From Paenibacillus polymyxa M1 (GTDB lineage Bacteria > Bacillota > Bacilli > Paenibacillales > Paenibacillaceae): DNA of 64,000 nucleotides. The notes below the pieces were generated by a model that saw only the letters and a list, made by a program, of their open reading frames with translations, had not been told where the DNA came from and searched no databases. How positions within the stretch are numbered: the first letter of the stretch is position 1; every line of letters starts with the position of its first letter. Positions 1 to 8,430 of this stretch are shown in pieces. Position numbers and translations under genes: made by a program. The stretch covers positions 3,878,501 through 3,942,500 of the forward strand of contig NC_017542.1 of assembly GCF_000237325.1 (NCBI RefSeq). The letters run 5' to 3'.

Positions 1-194
1 CCTACATGAAACGCACAGTTCAGACTATCGTATGGCGCTTCACTGACACCGCCATGACGCCCTGTAAACCCCGCTGTTAATCCCTGAACCTGCCGCTCCC
101 AAGATTGAATATATAACAACTCCGGCACGGGACGTCTGCCATCTTGCATGGGCGTAGTCCCTGTAGCCTCGGTATTCACTATAAACGGTTCCAT
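1..194 (-). CDS. ylmD: YlmD/PgeF laccase-domain protein, N-terminal part
   Basis: The 5' part (64 codons) of a gene that runs off the left edge of the window. The visible protein contains TAGFTGRHGGVSEAPYDSLN and then CAFHVG, the conserved beginning of the YlmD/YfiH (PgeF, DUF152) family, whose members act as purine nucleoside or polyphenol oxidase type enzymes; some have been implicated in peptidoglycan editing. The ATG at 194 has a good ribosome binding site (AGAGGTGAG). Position just after ylmC matches Bacillus order (sigG, ylmC, ylmD). The catalytic His and Cys residues lie outside the window. Confidence 0.85.
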   Translation of the reverse strand, partial: MEPFIVNTEATGTTPMQDGRRPVPELLYIQSWERQVQGLTAGFTGRHGGVSEAPYDSLNCAFHV

Positions 195-276
195 TTTGTT
201 CTCACCTCTACTGCCCAGTGTACCAAAAAGCCGCCGCTGTGTCTTCACAACATACTAAATTACGTGTCCCTCCTGT

Positions 277-585
277 TCAAAAGACCCGTCGGTCATTCCG
301 CTCCTGACGTTCGATATACAGCTTTTCCTCCCTTTCATCCGGTGGCTCATGCAATCCCTCCAGTCGAACAAGCACAACATCCGAACCAATTTTCACAATG
401 TTGCGCCACGGAATAACCAATTCGCTTCCCCCTCCAAACCAGCCCATGAATCGACTGCTGCCCGGAACCACAATAGCTTCAATTTTCCCTTGTCGTACGT
501 CAATCTCCAGATCACTGATTTGTCCCAGACGTCGTCCATCTACAATGTTAATGACATCCTTGGTTTGAAACTCGGAAATTTTCAT
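277..585 (-). CDS. ylmC: YlmC/YmxH family PRC-barrel protein
   Basis: Small PRC-barrel protein (102 residues from the ATG at 585) of the YlmC/YmxH sporulation-associated family. Recognisable pieces are MKISEFQTKDVINI, GRRLGQISDLEIDV and the family signature ELVIPWRNIVKIG. Biochemical role unknown. Start choice is unresolved: homologues begin at MKISEFQ (585), but the better Shine-Dalgarno (AAAGGATG) stands before an in-frame ATG at 621, which would add 12 residues. The sigG terminator lies upstream, so this gene probably has its own promoter. Confidence 0.85.
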   Translation of the reverse strand: MKISEFQTKDVINIVDGRRLGQISDLEIDVRQGKIEAIVVPGSSRFMGWFGGGSELVIPWRNIVKIGSDVVLVRLEGLHEPPDEREEKLYIERQERNDRRVF

Positions 586-677
586 GGCTCTTACTGACGT
601 TTCCGGTGCATTCACACGCATCACATCCTTTATTTCACTATATGAGTGGAAGAGCCCAAAAAATGTCCTACAAACGC

Positions 678-704
678 AAAAACGATCCGCACGGGATCGT
701 TTTT
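678..704 (-). terminator. Rho-independent terminator of sigG
   Basis: Perfect 11-bp stem (AAAAACGATCC / GGATCGTTTTT) with a small loop of about 5 nt, starting about 35 nt after the sigG stop codon. A- and T-rich flanks on both sides make it work in either direction. It separates the spoIIG/sigG transcripts from ylmC. Confidence 0.85.
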
Positions 705-738
705 GTCACTGAATCATTCAAACATTTTGTTCATTTCA

Positions 739-1521
739 TTAGGACTTTACATGTTTTTGCATTTGCTGTATAGCCGACTTCTCTAATCTCGAAACCTGGG
801 CTTGAGAGATACCGATTTCGTCGGCAACCTCCATTTGCGTCTTTCCTTCATAAAAACGCATAGACAATATCATCTTTTCACGCTGGCCCAGGCGATGCAT
901 CGCTTCCCGGAGAGCGATTTCCTCAATCCATGAGACGTCTTTATTTCTGTCATCACTGATCTGATCCATCACATAGATTGGGTCGCCCCCGTCGTGATAT
1001 ATCGGCTCGAACAGCGAAACTGGATCCTGAATCGCATCCAATGCGAACACAACATCTTCTTTAGGCACATTTAGCACTTCTGATATTTCAAAAATCGTTG
1101 GTTCCCGCGAGTTCAGATTTGTCAGACTGTCCCGCACCTGAAGCGCCTTATATGCAATATCCCGCAACGAACGGGACACACGGATCGGGTTGTTATCCCG
1201 CAAATAACGGCGGATCTCTCCGATGATCATCGGCACCGCATAAGTGGAGAACTTTACGTTTTGCGAAAGGTCAAAATTATCAATCGCCTTCATCAGGCCG
1301 ATGCATCCTACCTGGAACAAATCGTCCACAAACTCCCCCCGATTGTTAAAACGCTGAATCACACTCAGGACGAGCCGGAGATTGCCGTTGACCAATTTTT
1401 CTCTGGCTGATCGTTCATTATTTTGCTGAAGTGATGTGAACAGCTCGCGCATTTCTGCATTGGTTAATACCGGCAGTTTAGCGGTATCCACACCGCAAAT
1501 TTCCACTTTGTTTCGGGTCAT
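739..1521 (-). CDS. sigG: RNA polymerase forespore sigma factor SigG
   Basis: Late forespore-specific sigma-70 factor of 260 residues, the usual length. Region 2 is clear (NLRLVLSVIQRF, DLFQVGCIGLMKAIDNFDL, KFSTYAVPMIIGEIRRYLRD) and region 4 carries a helix-turn-helix (TQMEVADEIGISQAQVSRLE). It directs transcription of late forespore and germination genes. It follows sigE, as in all Bacillales. The ATG has a strong GGGAGGT site. A SigF-like promoter lies directly upstream (1556-1584), which fits the known forespore control of spoIIIG. Confidence 0.97.
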   Translation of the reverse strand: MTRNKVEICGVDTAKLPVLTNAEMRELFTSLQQNNERSAREKLVNGNLRLVLSVIQRFNNRGEFVDDLFQVGCIGLMKAIDNFDLSQNVKFSTYAVPMIIGEIRRYLRDNNPIRVSRSLRDIAYKALQVRDSLTNLNSREPTIFEISEVLNVPKEDVVFALDAIQDPVSLFEPIYHDGGDPIYVMDQISDDRNKDVSWIEEIALREAMHRLGQREKMILSMRFYEGKTQMEVADEIGISQAQVSRLEKSAIQQMQKHVKS

Positions 1522-1555
1522 CGTGTCTTACCTCCCAAGGAGCAACATTAATGTA

Positions 1556-1584
1556 CATTATCTCCTGAGGTCATTTTTTTATTC
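1556..1584 (-). promoter_or_regulatory. Putative SigF-type promoter of sigG
   Basis: Read on the minus strand, GGAGATAATG (1556-1565) fits the SigF -10 consensus GGNRANAMTD at every position. A GAATA (1580-1584) sits 14 bp upstream in place of the GYWTA -35. The spacer is one or two bases shorter than usual. In Bacillus subtilis spoIIIG is transcribed by SigF, so the place is right. Confidence 0.55.
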
Positions 1585-1617
1585 GCCGTTTCCATCGCTT
1601 CCGGATATCTCCAAGCA

Positions 1618-2358
1618 TTATACCATTTTATTAAATTCCTTTCGTAAGCGCTTTATAATTCGTTTTTCCAGACGCGAAATATACGATTGCGATATACCCA
1701 ACAGGTCAGCAACATCCTTCTGTGTCTTCTCTTCTCCGTCTTGTAAACCGAAGCGAAGTTCCATAATCAAACGCTCTCGATCTGTCAGCTTATCCAGTGC
1801 CTTATGCAATAATTTACGGTCTACTTGCTCCTCAATATTACGATAAATGGTATCATTTTCCGTTCCCATCACATCGGAAAGCAACAACTCATTACCATCC
1901 CAATCGATATTCAGAGGCTCATCAAAAGAAACCTCCGTTCTCGTTTTGCTATTGCGACGCAAATACATTAAAATCTCATTCTCAATGCATCGGGATGCAT
2001 AGGTGGCAAGTTTGATTTTCTTCTCCGGATCAAAAGTGTTCACCGCTTTGATCAGCCCAATAGCACCGATGGATACGAGATCCTCAATGTTGATGCCCGT
2101 ATTCTCAAATTTACGGGCAATATACACAACTAACCGCAAATTTCTCTCGATTAGCATCGACCGTACTGCTGCATCTCCAGAAGAAAGCTTTCCAAGCAAA
2201 TACTCTTCCTCGTCTCTTGTCAATGGAGGGGGGAGCGCCTCGCTACCGCCAATATAATAAATTTCTTCACTTTTCAGCCCGAATAAAAATAAAATACGAT
2301 AATATTGCAGTTGCCATGCTAGCCTAAATTTCATTTTTAAATTCATTTGCTCCCTCAT
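1618..2358 (-). CDS. sigE: Mother-cell sigma factor SigE precursor (pro-SigE)
   Basis: Early mother-cell sigma factor, 246 residues from the ATG at 2358, which has a GGGGGAG ribosome binding site; a longer upstream frame lacks one. The first ~34 residues are a hydrophobic and basic pro-sequence, and [15 protein letters not shown] marks the SpoIIGA cleavage area. Region 2 ([20 protein letters not shown]) and region 4 ([20 protein letters not shown]) are nearly invariant. It lies 110 bp after spoIIGA, its processing protease, and is co-transcribed with it. Confidence 0.97.
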   Translation of the reverse strand: MREQMNLKMKFRLAWQLQYYRILFLFGLKSEEIYYIGGSEALPPPLTRDEEEYLLGKLSSGDAAVRSMLIERNLRLVVYIARKFENTGINIEDLVSIGAIGLIKAVNTFDPEKKIKLATYASRCIENEILMYLRRNSKTRTEVSFDEPLNIDWDGNELLLSDVMGTENDTIYRNIEEQVDRKLLHKALDKLTDRERLIMELRFGLQDGEEKTQKDVADLLGISQSYISRLEKRIIKRLRKEFNKMV

Positions 2359-2468
2359 ATCATTCTCCCCCTTTTGAAAATAGTACAAGTTAAGTCTTAC
2401 TGAGCTCCGTCCATTCCAGCATTGAATGTTTCTCCTCGTCTTTAAACCTTGTCCTACGCTCTTCTTCA

Positions 2469-3455
2469 TTATCCTGATTCTGTAAAATGGTCTCTAGCAT
2501 ATGCTTTTCGTTTTAGGTTTGTATCAGCCTCCCCCTCTTCGTGTGCCGTCACATCTGGGTGGATGATGGCACGATATTTGCCCTCTGCCGACAACTTCCC
2601 CCCGTCTAAGCCAATCAGCACTCGATGATGTACAAAATGAACCCCATTCATCACCACCTCTACTCGATCTGGTTTGAGTGCGAGCATAAAGGAATGACTT
2701 CGGTTAATTCCACGATAAGGGACGAGACGAACACGATCCTGCCAGCTGAACGATTCCTCCCCCAGATCCATCACTAGTTGATCAGCATTACCCTCAGAAC
2801 ATTTTTGGAGCCAGGAAGCGGGTAAATACGATTCCCACAAAGCCGCCTCCATCACCATTACTGGGGTTCGGGTCAATGGATCATGCAGTTGGTTACCTGT
2901 ATCCAACAAGCCTGTACACTCAATATGATCCTGCCCAATCCACACCTGTACTTGCCCCAAAAAGCCACTCATCCTTTCTGTACGCTGCTTTGAGGACTGC
3001 ACAATACGAAAGAAGAGCATCACTCCGCCAAATGCGCATAAAATAAACCAGAATGCGATTTTTAATTCAAAAGACATTCCACCTGATGCGGTATACCAGA
3101 TGCCATTAAACAAATCCCCCGTATTCTGGAGAAAATAATGCATCCCCAAAATGCCACCTGCTGCTACAAAATTGATCATGTAAAAAGCACCCATTGTACG
3201 AAGATACTTTTGCATGCTGCCAAAACCAAAGGCCACTAGCAGCATAATGACCGATAAGACCAGCTTGATTAGAAACGTAAACAAAAATGACAGCTCCGGC
3301 ACAAACATCATGACCACGTACATTGCGCCAATTCCAGCTGAAGTCATCAATCGCCACCACACGGGTCGGATCTTTCTCATCCAGGCGGTGACCATTAGCA
3401 ACACAGCATCAATAAACAAATTGGCCAAGAAAATCAAATCGATATAAACAACCAA
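2469..3455 (-). CDS. spoIIGA: Sporulation sigma-E processing peptidase SpoIIGA
   Basis: Membrane aspartic protease that matures pro-SigE at the sporulation septum after a SpoIIR signal. 328 residues. The N-terminal half has about five membrane segments (residues ~5-25, 35-52, 57-80, 90-108, 133-150). The C-terminal protease domain shows the catalytic motif GLLDTGNQL with Asp at about residue 185, and a later LIGLDGGKL. The start [13 protein letters not shown] matches the family. First gene of the spoIIG operon, with a Spo0A-type promoter upstream. Confidence 0.95.
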   Translation of the reverse strand: MVVYIDLIFLANLFIDAVLLMVTAWMRKIRPVWWRLMTSAGIGAMYVVMMFVPELSFLFTFLIKLVLSVIMLLVAFGFGSMQKYLRTMGAFYMINFVAAGGILGMHYFLQNTGDLFNGIWYTASGGMSFELKIAFWFILCAFGGVMLFFRIVQSSKQRTERMSGFLGQVQVWIGQDHIECTGLLDTGNQLHDPLTRTPVMVMEAALWESYLPASWLQKCSEGNADQLVMDLGEESFSWQDRVRLVPYRGINRSHSFMLALKPDRVEVVMNGVHFVHHRVLIGLDGGKLSAEGKYRAIIHPDVTAHEEGEADTNLKRKAYARDHFTESG

Positions 3456-3491
3456 GGATTCACCCGCCCAGCATTTTGCAGGATAGGCTTA

Positions 3492-3558
3492 AGTATAGTA
3501 GTCATACGCTTCAAAGTCTGTCTAACGGTGGGGACGGTGTCCGACTAATTTTGTCGGA
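3492..3558 (-). promoter_or_regulatory. spoIIG promoter with two Spo0A-box-like sites
   Basis: On the minus strand a -10 TATACT (3492-3497) is separated by about 21-22 bp from a -35-like TAGACA (3519-3524). Such an overlong spacer is the hallmark of the Bacillus subtilis spoIIG promoter, which uses SigA plus phosphorylated Spo0A. Two 6-of-7 matches to the 0A box TGTCGAA lie just upstream: TGTCCGA at 3538-3544 and TGTCGGA at 3552-3558, 14 bp apart. Confidence 0.6.
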
Positions 3559-3606
3559 AAGAGGAGAAGCACTGGCCGTGCGGGATGTGGAGAAAACAGA
3601 AAGAAG

Positions 3607-3646
3607 CCCGCATCTCCAAGGAGGATACGGGCTTTCTAAATTCAAA
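3607..3646 (-). terminator. Rho-independent terminator of ftsZ
   Basis: Stem AAGCCCGTATC / GATGCGGGCTT (one wobble) with a short loop, directly after the ftsZ stop codon and followed by a T-rich stretch on the minus strand. It separates the division cluster from spoIIGA. Confidence 0.8.
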
Positions 3647-4771
3647 CTAGTTATCGTTATTATTATTGCGTGAACGGTTACGTAAGAATGTCGGAATATC
3701 TAATTGGTCACTGCTTTGAGTGTTACCGAATGGACGCAAGTTAGGGGAGGACTTTTCCGTTGCTTCGGAAGCCGCTGGGTTAGCTGCTGGTCTACGTCCC
3801 GGTGCTGGCTGGCTCGGCTTACCTTCAAAACCAGTGGCGATCACGGTAACCTTAATCTCTTCTTTCAAGTCTTCATCAATGATGGCACCGAAAATCATAT
3901 TCACTTCCGGATCGGAAGCTGATGTTACAATTTCAGCTGCCTCATTGACCTCGTATAGAGACAAATTGGTGCCGCCAGTGATGTTCATAATGACACCACG
4001 CGCACCTTCTATGGATGTCTCCAGCAACGGACTCATGATAGCCTTACGCGCTGCTTCAGCCGCACGATTTTCACCCGTTGCTTCGCCAATCCCCATCAAC
4101 GCGGAGCCACGCTCCGTCATGATCGTTTTTACGTCAGCAAAGTCAAGGTTGATCAGACCCGGTACAGCGATCAAATCCGAAATACCTTGTACGGCCTGAC
4201 GTAGAACATTATCCGCTTCACGGAATGCTTCCAGCATTGGAGTTTTCTTGTCCACAATTTCAAGCAAGCGATCATTCGGGATTACAATCAAGGTGTCTAC
4301 TTTTTCTTTCAATCCCTCAATGCCAAGTTCAGCTTGATTGGAGCGTTTACGCCCTTCAAATGTGAATGGTCGGGTTACCACGCCTACAGTCAGCGCACCG
4401 CATTCCTTAGCAATTTCAGCAATGACAGGGGCCGCTCCGGTTCCTGTACCGCCACCCATTCCGGCAGTTACGAATACCATATCCGCGCCTTTGAGCGTAT
4501 TCATAATAAGCTCACGCGACTCTTCAGCCGCTTTTTTACCCACATCAGGGTTAGCCCCGGCACCCAGACCGCGAGTGAGCTTATCGCCAATTTGAAGCTT
4601 GTGCTCAGACTTCGCCAAGTGAAGCGCCTGGGCATCTGTATTGACTGTAATGAACTCTACACCCTGAACTCCATTTTCGATCATTCGGTTAACTGCATTG
4701 CTGCCGCCGCCTCCGACGCCGATCACTTTAATTTGAGCCAAGCTCTCCATTTCAAAATCAAATTCCAACAT
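3647..4771 (-). CDS. ftsZ: Cell division protein FtsZ
   Basis: Tubulin-like GTPase that forms the Z ring. 374 residues from the ATG at 4771, which has a GGGGGAG site. The tubulin signature GGGTGTG is at about residues 106-112, with RGLGAGANP before it. The C-terminal tail, after a proline- and serine-rich linker, ends in the conserved peptide IPTFLRNR that binds FtsA, EzrA and SepF. It follows ftsA by 67 bp and has its own terminator. Confidence 0.98.
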   Translation of the reverse strand: MLEFDFEMESLAQIKVIGVGGGGSNAVNRMIENGVQGVEFITVNTDAQALHLAKSEHKLQIGDKLTRGLGAGANPDVGKKAAEESRELIMNTLKGADMVFVTAGMGGGTGTGAAPVIAEIAKECGALTVGVVTRPFTFEGRKRSNQAELGIEGLKEKVDTLIVIPNDRLLEIVDKKTPMLEAFREADNVLRQAVQGISDLIAVPGLINLDFADVKTIMTERGSALMGIGEATGENRAAEAARKAIMSPLLETSIEGARGVIMNITGGTNLSLYEVNEAAEIVTSASDPEVNMIFGAIIDEDLKEEIKVTVIATGFEGKPSQPAPGRRPAANPAASEATEKSSPNLRPFGNTQSSDQLDIPTFLRNRSRNNNNDN

Positions 4772-4838
4772 ACTATTCCATCTCCCCCTCAATGTGCATG
4801 GATGGCCCGTCCATGATTGGCATAATTAGCAATGAACG

Positions 4839-6110
4839 TTATATAAATTCACTGAACATATTTTTTAAGCGTTCAATCAACCCCTGCTTTTGCTCGCCTT
4901 CCGCAACGGGACTGCTGCTCTTGGTTCGGCTAGTCGGCTTCTTGGTACTACCGCCACTGTTGCTAACACTAGTCGATCTCCCGCGATAGTAACGGATAGC
5001 ATTATGCAAAATACCAACTCCGCTCGTATATCCCGGATCCCTTACACCGATAAAATCAGGTACAGCGATCCTTACGGAAGCGGCCAGTTCGCTTTGTGCC
5101 ACCTGAAGTACACCAGGCATGGAGACGGTGCCTCCGGTAAGTATATAACCCCCCGGAAGCTCTGTGTAACCCAAGCGCTTAACTTCCGCCTGAATGAGTT
5201 GAAAAATTTCCTGTACTCTCGGCTCAATAATAGCAGCCAAATCCTGTTGGGTGAACTCCTTATCTACATTACTGCCGATACGGGTCACTTTAAAGACGAC
5301 ATCGGCTGCTGCATCATCATACCAAGCGCAGCCGTATTTGAGTTTTACTTTTTCAGCTTGATCGGTAAGGGTTCTCAGTCCGTAGGCAATATCATTGGTT
5401 ACAAATTCTCCGCCGATGGGGAGTGTTGATGTAGCAACAATCGTTCCTTCCTGGAAAATGGCCACATTCGTAGAACCTGCACCAATATCCACCAGCACGG
5501 AACCCATCACCTTTTCATCCTTCGAAAGAGACAACTGTCCAGCTCCAAGAGGCAACAAGACGAGATCTTTAATCCTCAGGCCGGCTTTCTCAACGCAGCG
5601 CAACAGATTATGTATTGGGGTCTTGCCTCCAGTAACAATCGTAGCCTCTACTTCGAGACGAACACCGATCATACCACGAGGGTCCTGAATTCCTTCAAGG
5701 CCATCTACGACATACTGCTTGGCTACCACGTCAATAATTTCTCTCTCCGGTGGTACGGCAATTACTTCTGCTGCCTTCAGTACACGTTCAATGTCCTCCT
5801 CGCCGATTTCACGGTCCTCGTTGGACACGGCTACTACGCCATGACTATTTTGCAGACCAATATGGTTGCCTGAAATCCCCACATACACTTCTGTTATTTG
5901 AATACCAACCATGCGTTCTGCGTGATCCACGGCGTTACGGATTGATTGCACGGTTTGATCAATGTCTACAATTGCACCTTTGCGAATCCCTTCCGAGTCG
6001 GCAGATCCAACTCCAATAATATTAAAGGTTCCATTATTCATTTCCCCAATAATAGCCCGAACTTTGGATGTACCGATGTCCAAACTAACAATGATGTCAT
6101 TGTTGCTCAA
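4839..6110 (-). CDS. ftsA: Cell division protein FtsA
   Basis: Actin-like ATPase that tethers FtsZ to the membrane. The best start is TTG at 6110: AGGAGGT lies 9 nt before it and the protein then begins SNNDIIVSLDIGTSKVRAII, like Bacillus FtsA; no good ATG exists. That gives 423 residues. Phosphate motifs include SLDIGTSKV and LVDIGAGSTNVAIF. The C-terminal GLIERLKNMFSEFI is the amphipathic membrane-targeting helix, reached through a Ser/Thr/Gly-rich linker. It is co-transcribed with ftsZ, with a SigH-like promoter upstream. Confidence 0.97.
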   Translation of the reverse strand: MSNNDIIVSLDIGTSKVRAIIGEMNNGTFNIIGVGSADSEGIRKGAIVDIDQTVQSIRNAVDHAERMVGIQITEVYVGISGNHIGLQNSHGVVAVSNEDREIGEEDIERVLKAAEVIAVPPEREIIDVVAKQYVVDGLEGIQDPRGMIGVRLEVEATIVTGGKTPIHNLLRCVEKAGLRIKDLVLLPLGAGQLSLSKDEKVMGSVLVDIGAGSTNVAIFQEGTIVATSTLPIGGEFVTNDIAYGLRTLTDQAEKVKLKYGCAWYDDAAADVVFKVTRIGSNVDKEFTQQDLAAIIEPRVQEIFQLIQAEVKRLGYTELPGGYILTGGTVSMPGVLQVAQSELAASVRIAVPDFIGVRDPGYTSGVGILHNAIRYYRGRSTSVSNSGGSTKKPTSRTKSSSPVAEGEQKQGLIERLKNMFSEFI

Positions 6111-6166
6111 GTCTGTGGCACCTCCTGACTCCAAAATGAATTTCGTTCTTCAAACACACTCTGTAC

Positions 6167-6195
6167 ATATTCAACATACTCCATGCTTTCCCTCT
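6167..6195 (-). promoter_or_regulatory. Putative SigH promoter of ftsAZ
   Basis: Minus-strand reading gives AGAGGGAAA (6187-6195), an 11-bp spacer and GTTGAATAT (6167-6175). This fits the SigH consensus RNAGGAWWW-N11/12-RNNGAATWW with a single mismatch. In Bacillus subtilis ftsAZ has a SigH promoter that is switched on at the start of sporulation for polar Z-ring formation, so the function is expected here. Confidence 0.6.
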
Positions 6196-6309
6196 TTTTT
6201 CTACAAATTTTTTAGAAGCCAATTTATGGTTGCAGTCACATAAAAATTTGAAGAAAAAAGAAGGAGGCAAGTCTATTACCCATAAAATCAATTCTAGCAT
6301 TTTTTCACA

Positions 6310-7074
6310 TCACTGAGTAGTATCTTTTTCTTGGCCCTCTTCGCTCGTATCGGGTTTGAATGGAACGTAGGAATCCGCCTCCAGCATTGTGATCACACCA
6401 GGATCTTCTGTTTCTAGCACCTGGTTCAAATAGCTGATTTTAGAGTTCAACAATGAAACGGTTGTAATAACCTCAAATTGGGAACGCGTGTACATTTTTA
6501 TACGGTCTGGAAAAGAAGGAATCGGTGCGGGAATGATTTCCGAAATATCAGCTGTCCATTCTCCCGGAATGCGTGATAAAGCATCACACAGCTTCGCTTT
6601 GTAGGGATCATCTGATTTCCATTTAGTCAAAATAGGCTTTTCAACCGCTATCCCACTACTTCCTACGCCCACGCTTGTCCCATTTGCTAGAATAGCACGC
6701 AGGCTACCGTCGCTTTGCAACTCGTAAGCTACCGTAGCAAACTCTTTAATGTGAATCGTAATGATACCCGGAAACTGCTTGTCCACTGTGACTTGCTGAA
6801 TTGACTGAATTTCCCGCAGCTTCTCAGAGACGTCGGATGAACTGACTCCGAAATATTGATCTCCGACAGCGAGACCACTTCGATTAAGAAGTTGCTCCCG
6901 GGTCGAAAATACATTACCATCAAAACGAATTTCAGAAACCTGACTCAACGAAGAACGGAAAAAGAGAACAGCGAGTAGTACAATAAACAACAAAATGAGA
7001 AGAATAGCAATCTTCCGGCTTGTTCTTTTTTTCGTTCTGTTCTTTTTAAGAACAGGTATTTGAGCATTTGGCAT
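6310..7074 (-). CDS. divIB: Cell division protein DivIB/FtsQ
   Basis: Bitopic divisome protein that works with FtsL and DivIC to regulate septal peptidoglycan synthesis. 254 residues from the ATG at 7074 (site GGAGAG). A basic cytoplasmic tail (KKNRTKKRTSRK) precedes one membrane helix (about 22-42). A POTRA domain starting at VSEIRFDGN follows, then the beta domain and a short charged tail. It lies between murA and ftsA, as expected; a 200-bp gap with the SigH-like promoter separates it from ftsA. Confidence 0.93.
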   Translation of the reverse strand: MPNAQIPVLKKNRTKKRTSRKIAILLILLFIVLLAVLFFRSSLSQVSEIRFDGNVFSTREQLLNRSGLAVGDQYFGVSSSDVSEKLREIQSIQQVTVDKQFPGIITIHIKEFATVAYELQSDGSLRAILANGTSVGVGSSGIAVEKPILTKWKSDDPYKAKLCDALSRIPGEWTADISEIIPAPIPSFPDRIKMYTRSQFEVITTVSLLNSKISYLNQVLETEDPGVITMLEADSYVPFKPDTSEEGQEKDTTQ

Positions 7075-7130
7075 AGCTTCTCTCCACAAAAGCCTTTTGT
7101 CCCCCCGTTAACGGAGGGACATTACAGGCA

Positions 7131-8414
7131 TTAATTTACGAAATCCAGTTGCTCGGGCACCGGAGACTGACGGCTCATTCGGGCACCCAATCCCTGGAAA
7201 AGACGTTCGATCCGGTCATACCCTCTGTCAATGTGGTGAACCTGCTCGACAATGGTACGTCCTTGAGCGGCTAGACCGGCTATAACCAGTGCAGCCCCTG
7301 CCCGCAGATCGGTAGCCTCTACTGTAGCCCCGTACAAACGAGAAACCCCTCTTATAAAAGCAGCATTCGCATCGACCGTAATATCAGCACCCATTACATT
7401 CAGTTCATCTACATGCTTAAATCGGCTTTCAAAGACAGTCTCTTTCATGACACTGAAGCCGTCCGCCAAAGAAAGCAAAACCATGACCTGAGATTGCAAG
7501 TCCGTTGGAAATGACGGATAAGGTGAGGTAACGATCCTCTCCACTGCTTTAGGACGGCTCATACAACTTACGGTCATTATATCATTCAAGATGCCGATTT
7601 GAACACCAGCCCGCCTGAGGACGTGAATCAGCGCAGACAAGTGGGAAGGATTGCAGTGTGTCAATGACACACTACCTCGTGTAGCTGCCGCCGCAATCAT
7701 AACTGTTCCAGCTACTATGCGGTCAGGAATGACCTCATACGTACATGGATTGAGTTGACTGACCCCCGTAATTGTAATTGTGTCTGTTCCTGCACCAATA
7801 ATATGAGCTCCCATGGCATTCAGAAAGTTTTGAAGATCCTGAATCTCTGGTTCCCTCGCTGCATTGGTAATCGTTGTTCGTCCTTCGGCCAGCGCGGCAG
7901 CCATCATAATATTTTCTGTTGCCCCTACGCTCGGAAAATCCATGTGGATGTCCGAGCCGATCAGCTTGCGGGCTCGAAACGTAATTTGCTCGTCTTTCTC
8001 CTCGATCTCTGCGCCAAGGGCTTTTAAGCCCTCCAGGTGAAGATCAATTTTGCGCTCGCCTATGGCGCAGCCTCCGGGCTGGTAAATGGAAACTTCTCCG
8101 TATCTGGCGAGCAGCGGTCCCATTAGAAAGATAGATGACCGCATTTGCTTCATCAAATCCTCAGGAATTTGGAACGTTCGGACGGACGATGTATCCACAT
8201 ATACCGTTTCCTCTTCATGTCGGCATGTGCAACCAAGTCTTTCTAGGATATGCAGCATGACCTTAATGTCTAAAAGATGGGGGACATTCCGAATTTCCAC
8301 CTTACCTTGTGCAAGCAAGCTTGCTGCAAGAATAGGTAGTGCCGCATTTTTCGCCCCATGGATACGTATGGTGCCTGACAGGGGACGGCCTCCCTCAATC
8401 ACCAATTTGTCCAA
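7131..8414 (-). CDS. murA: UDP-GlcNAc 1-carboxyvinyltransferase MurA
   Basis: First committed enzyme of peptidoglycan precursor synthesis: transfers enolpyruvyl from PEP to UDP-GlcNAc. TTG at 8414 is the likely start (GGAGGT 5 nt before; protein DKLVIEGGRPLSGTIRIHGA), giving 427 residues. KNAALP near the N-terminus and PGGCAIGERKIDLH with the PEP-binding, fosfomycin-target cysteine are present. In Bacillus subtilis the two murA genes lie elsewhere; here it sits inside the dcw cluster between murB (17 bp away) and divIB. Confidence 0.95.
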   Translation of the reverse strand: MDKLVIEGGRPLSGTIRIHGAKNAALPILAASLLAQGKVEIRNVPHLLDIKVMLHILERLGCTCRHEEETVYVDTSSVRTFQIPEDLMKQMRSSIFLMGPLLARYGEVSIYQPGGCAIGERKIDLHLEGLKALGAEIEEKDEQITFRARKLIGSDIHMDFPSVGATENIMMAAALAEGRTTITNAAREPEIQDLQNFLNAMGAHIIGAGTDTITITGVSQLNPCTYEVIPDRIVAGTVMIAAAATRGSVSLTHCNPSHLSALIHVLRRAGVQIGILNDIMTVSCMSRPKAVERIVTSPYPSFPTDLQSQVMVLLSLADGFSVMKETVFESRFKHVDELNVMGADITVDANAAFIRGVSRLYGATVEATDLRAGAALVIAGLAAQGRTIVEQVHHIDRGYDRIERLFQGLGARMSRQSPVPEQLDFVN

Positions 8415-8430
8415 TGTATCACCTCCGAGT

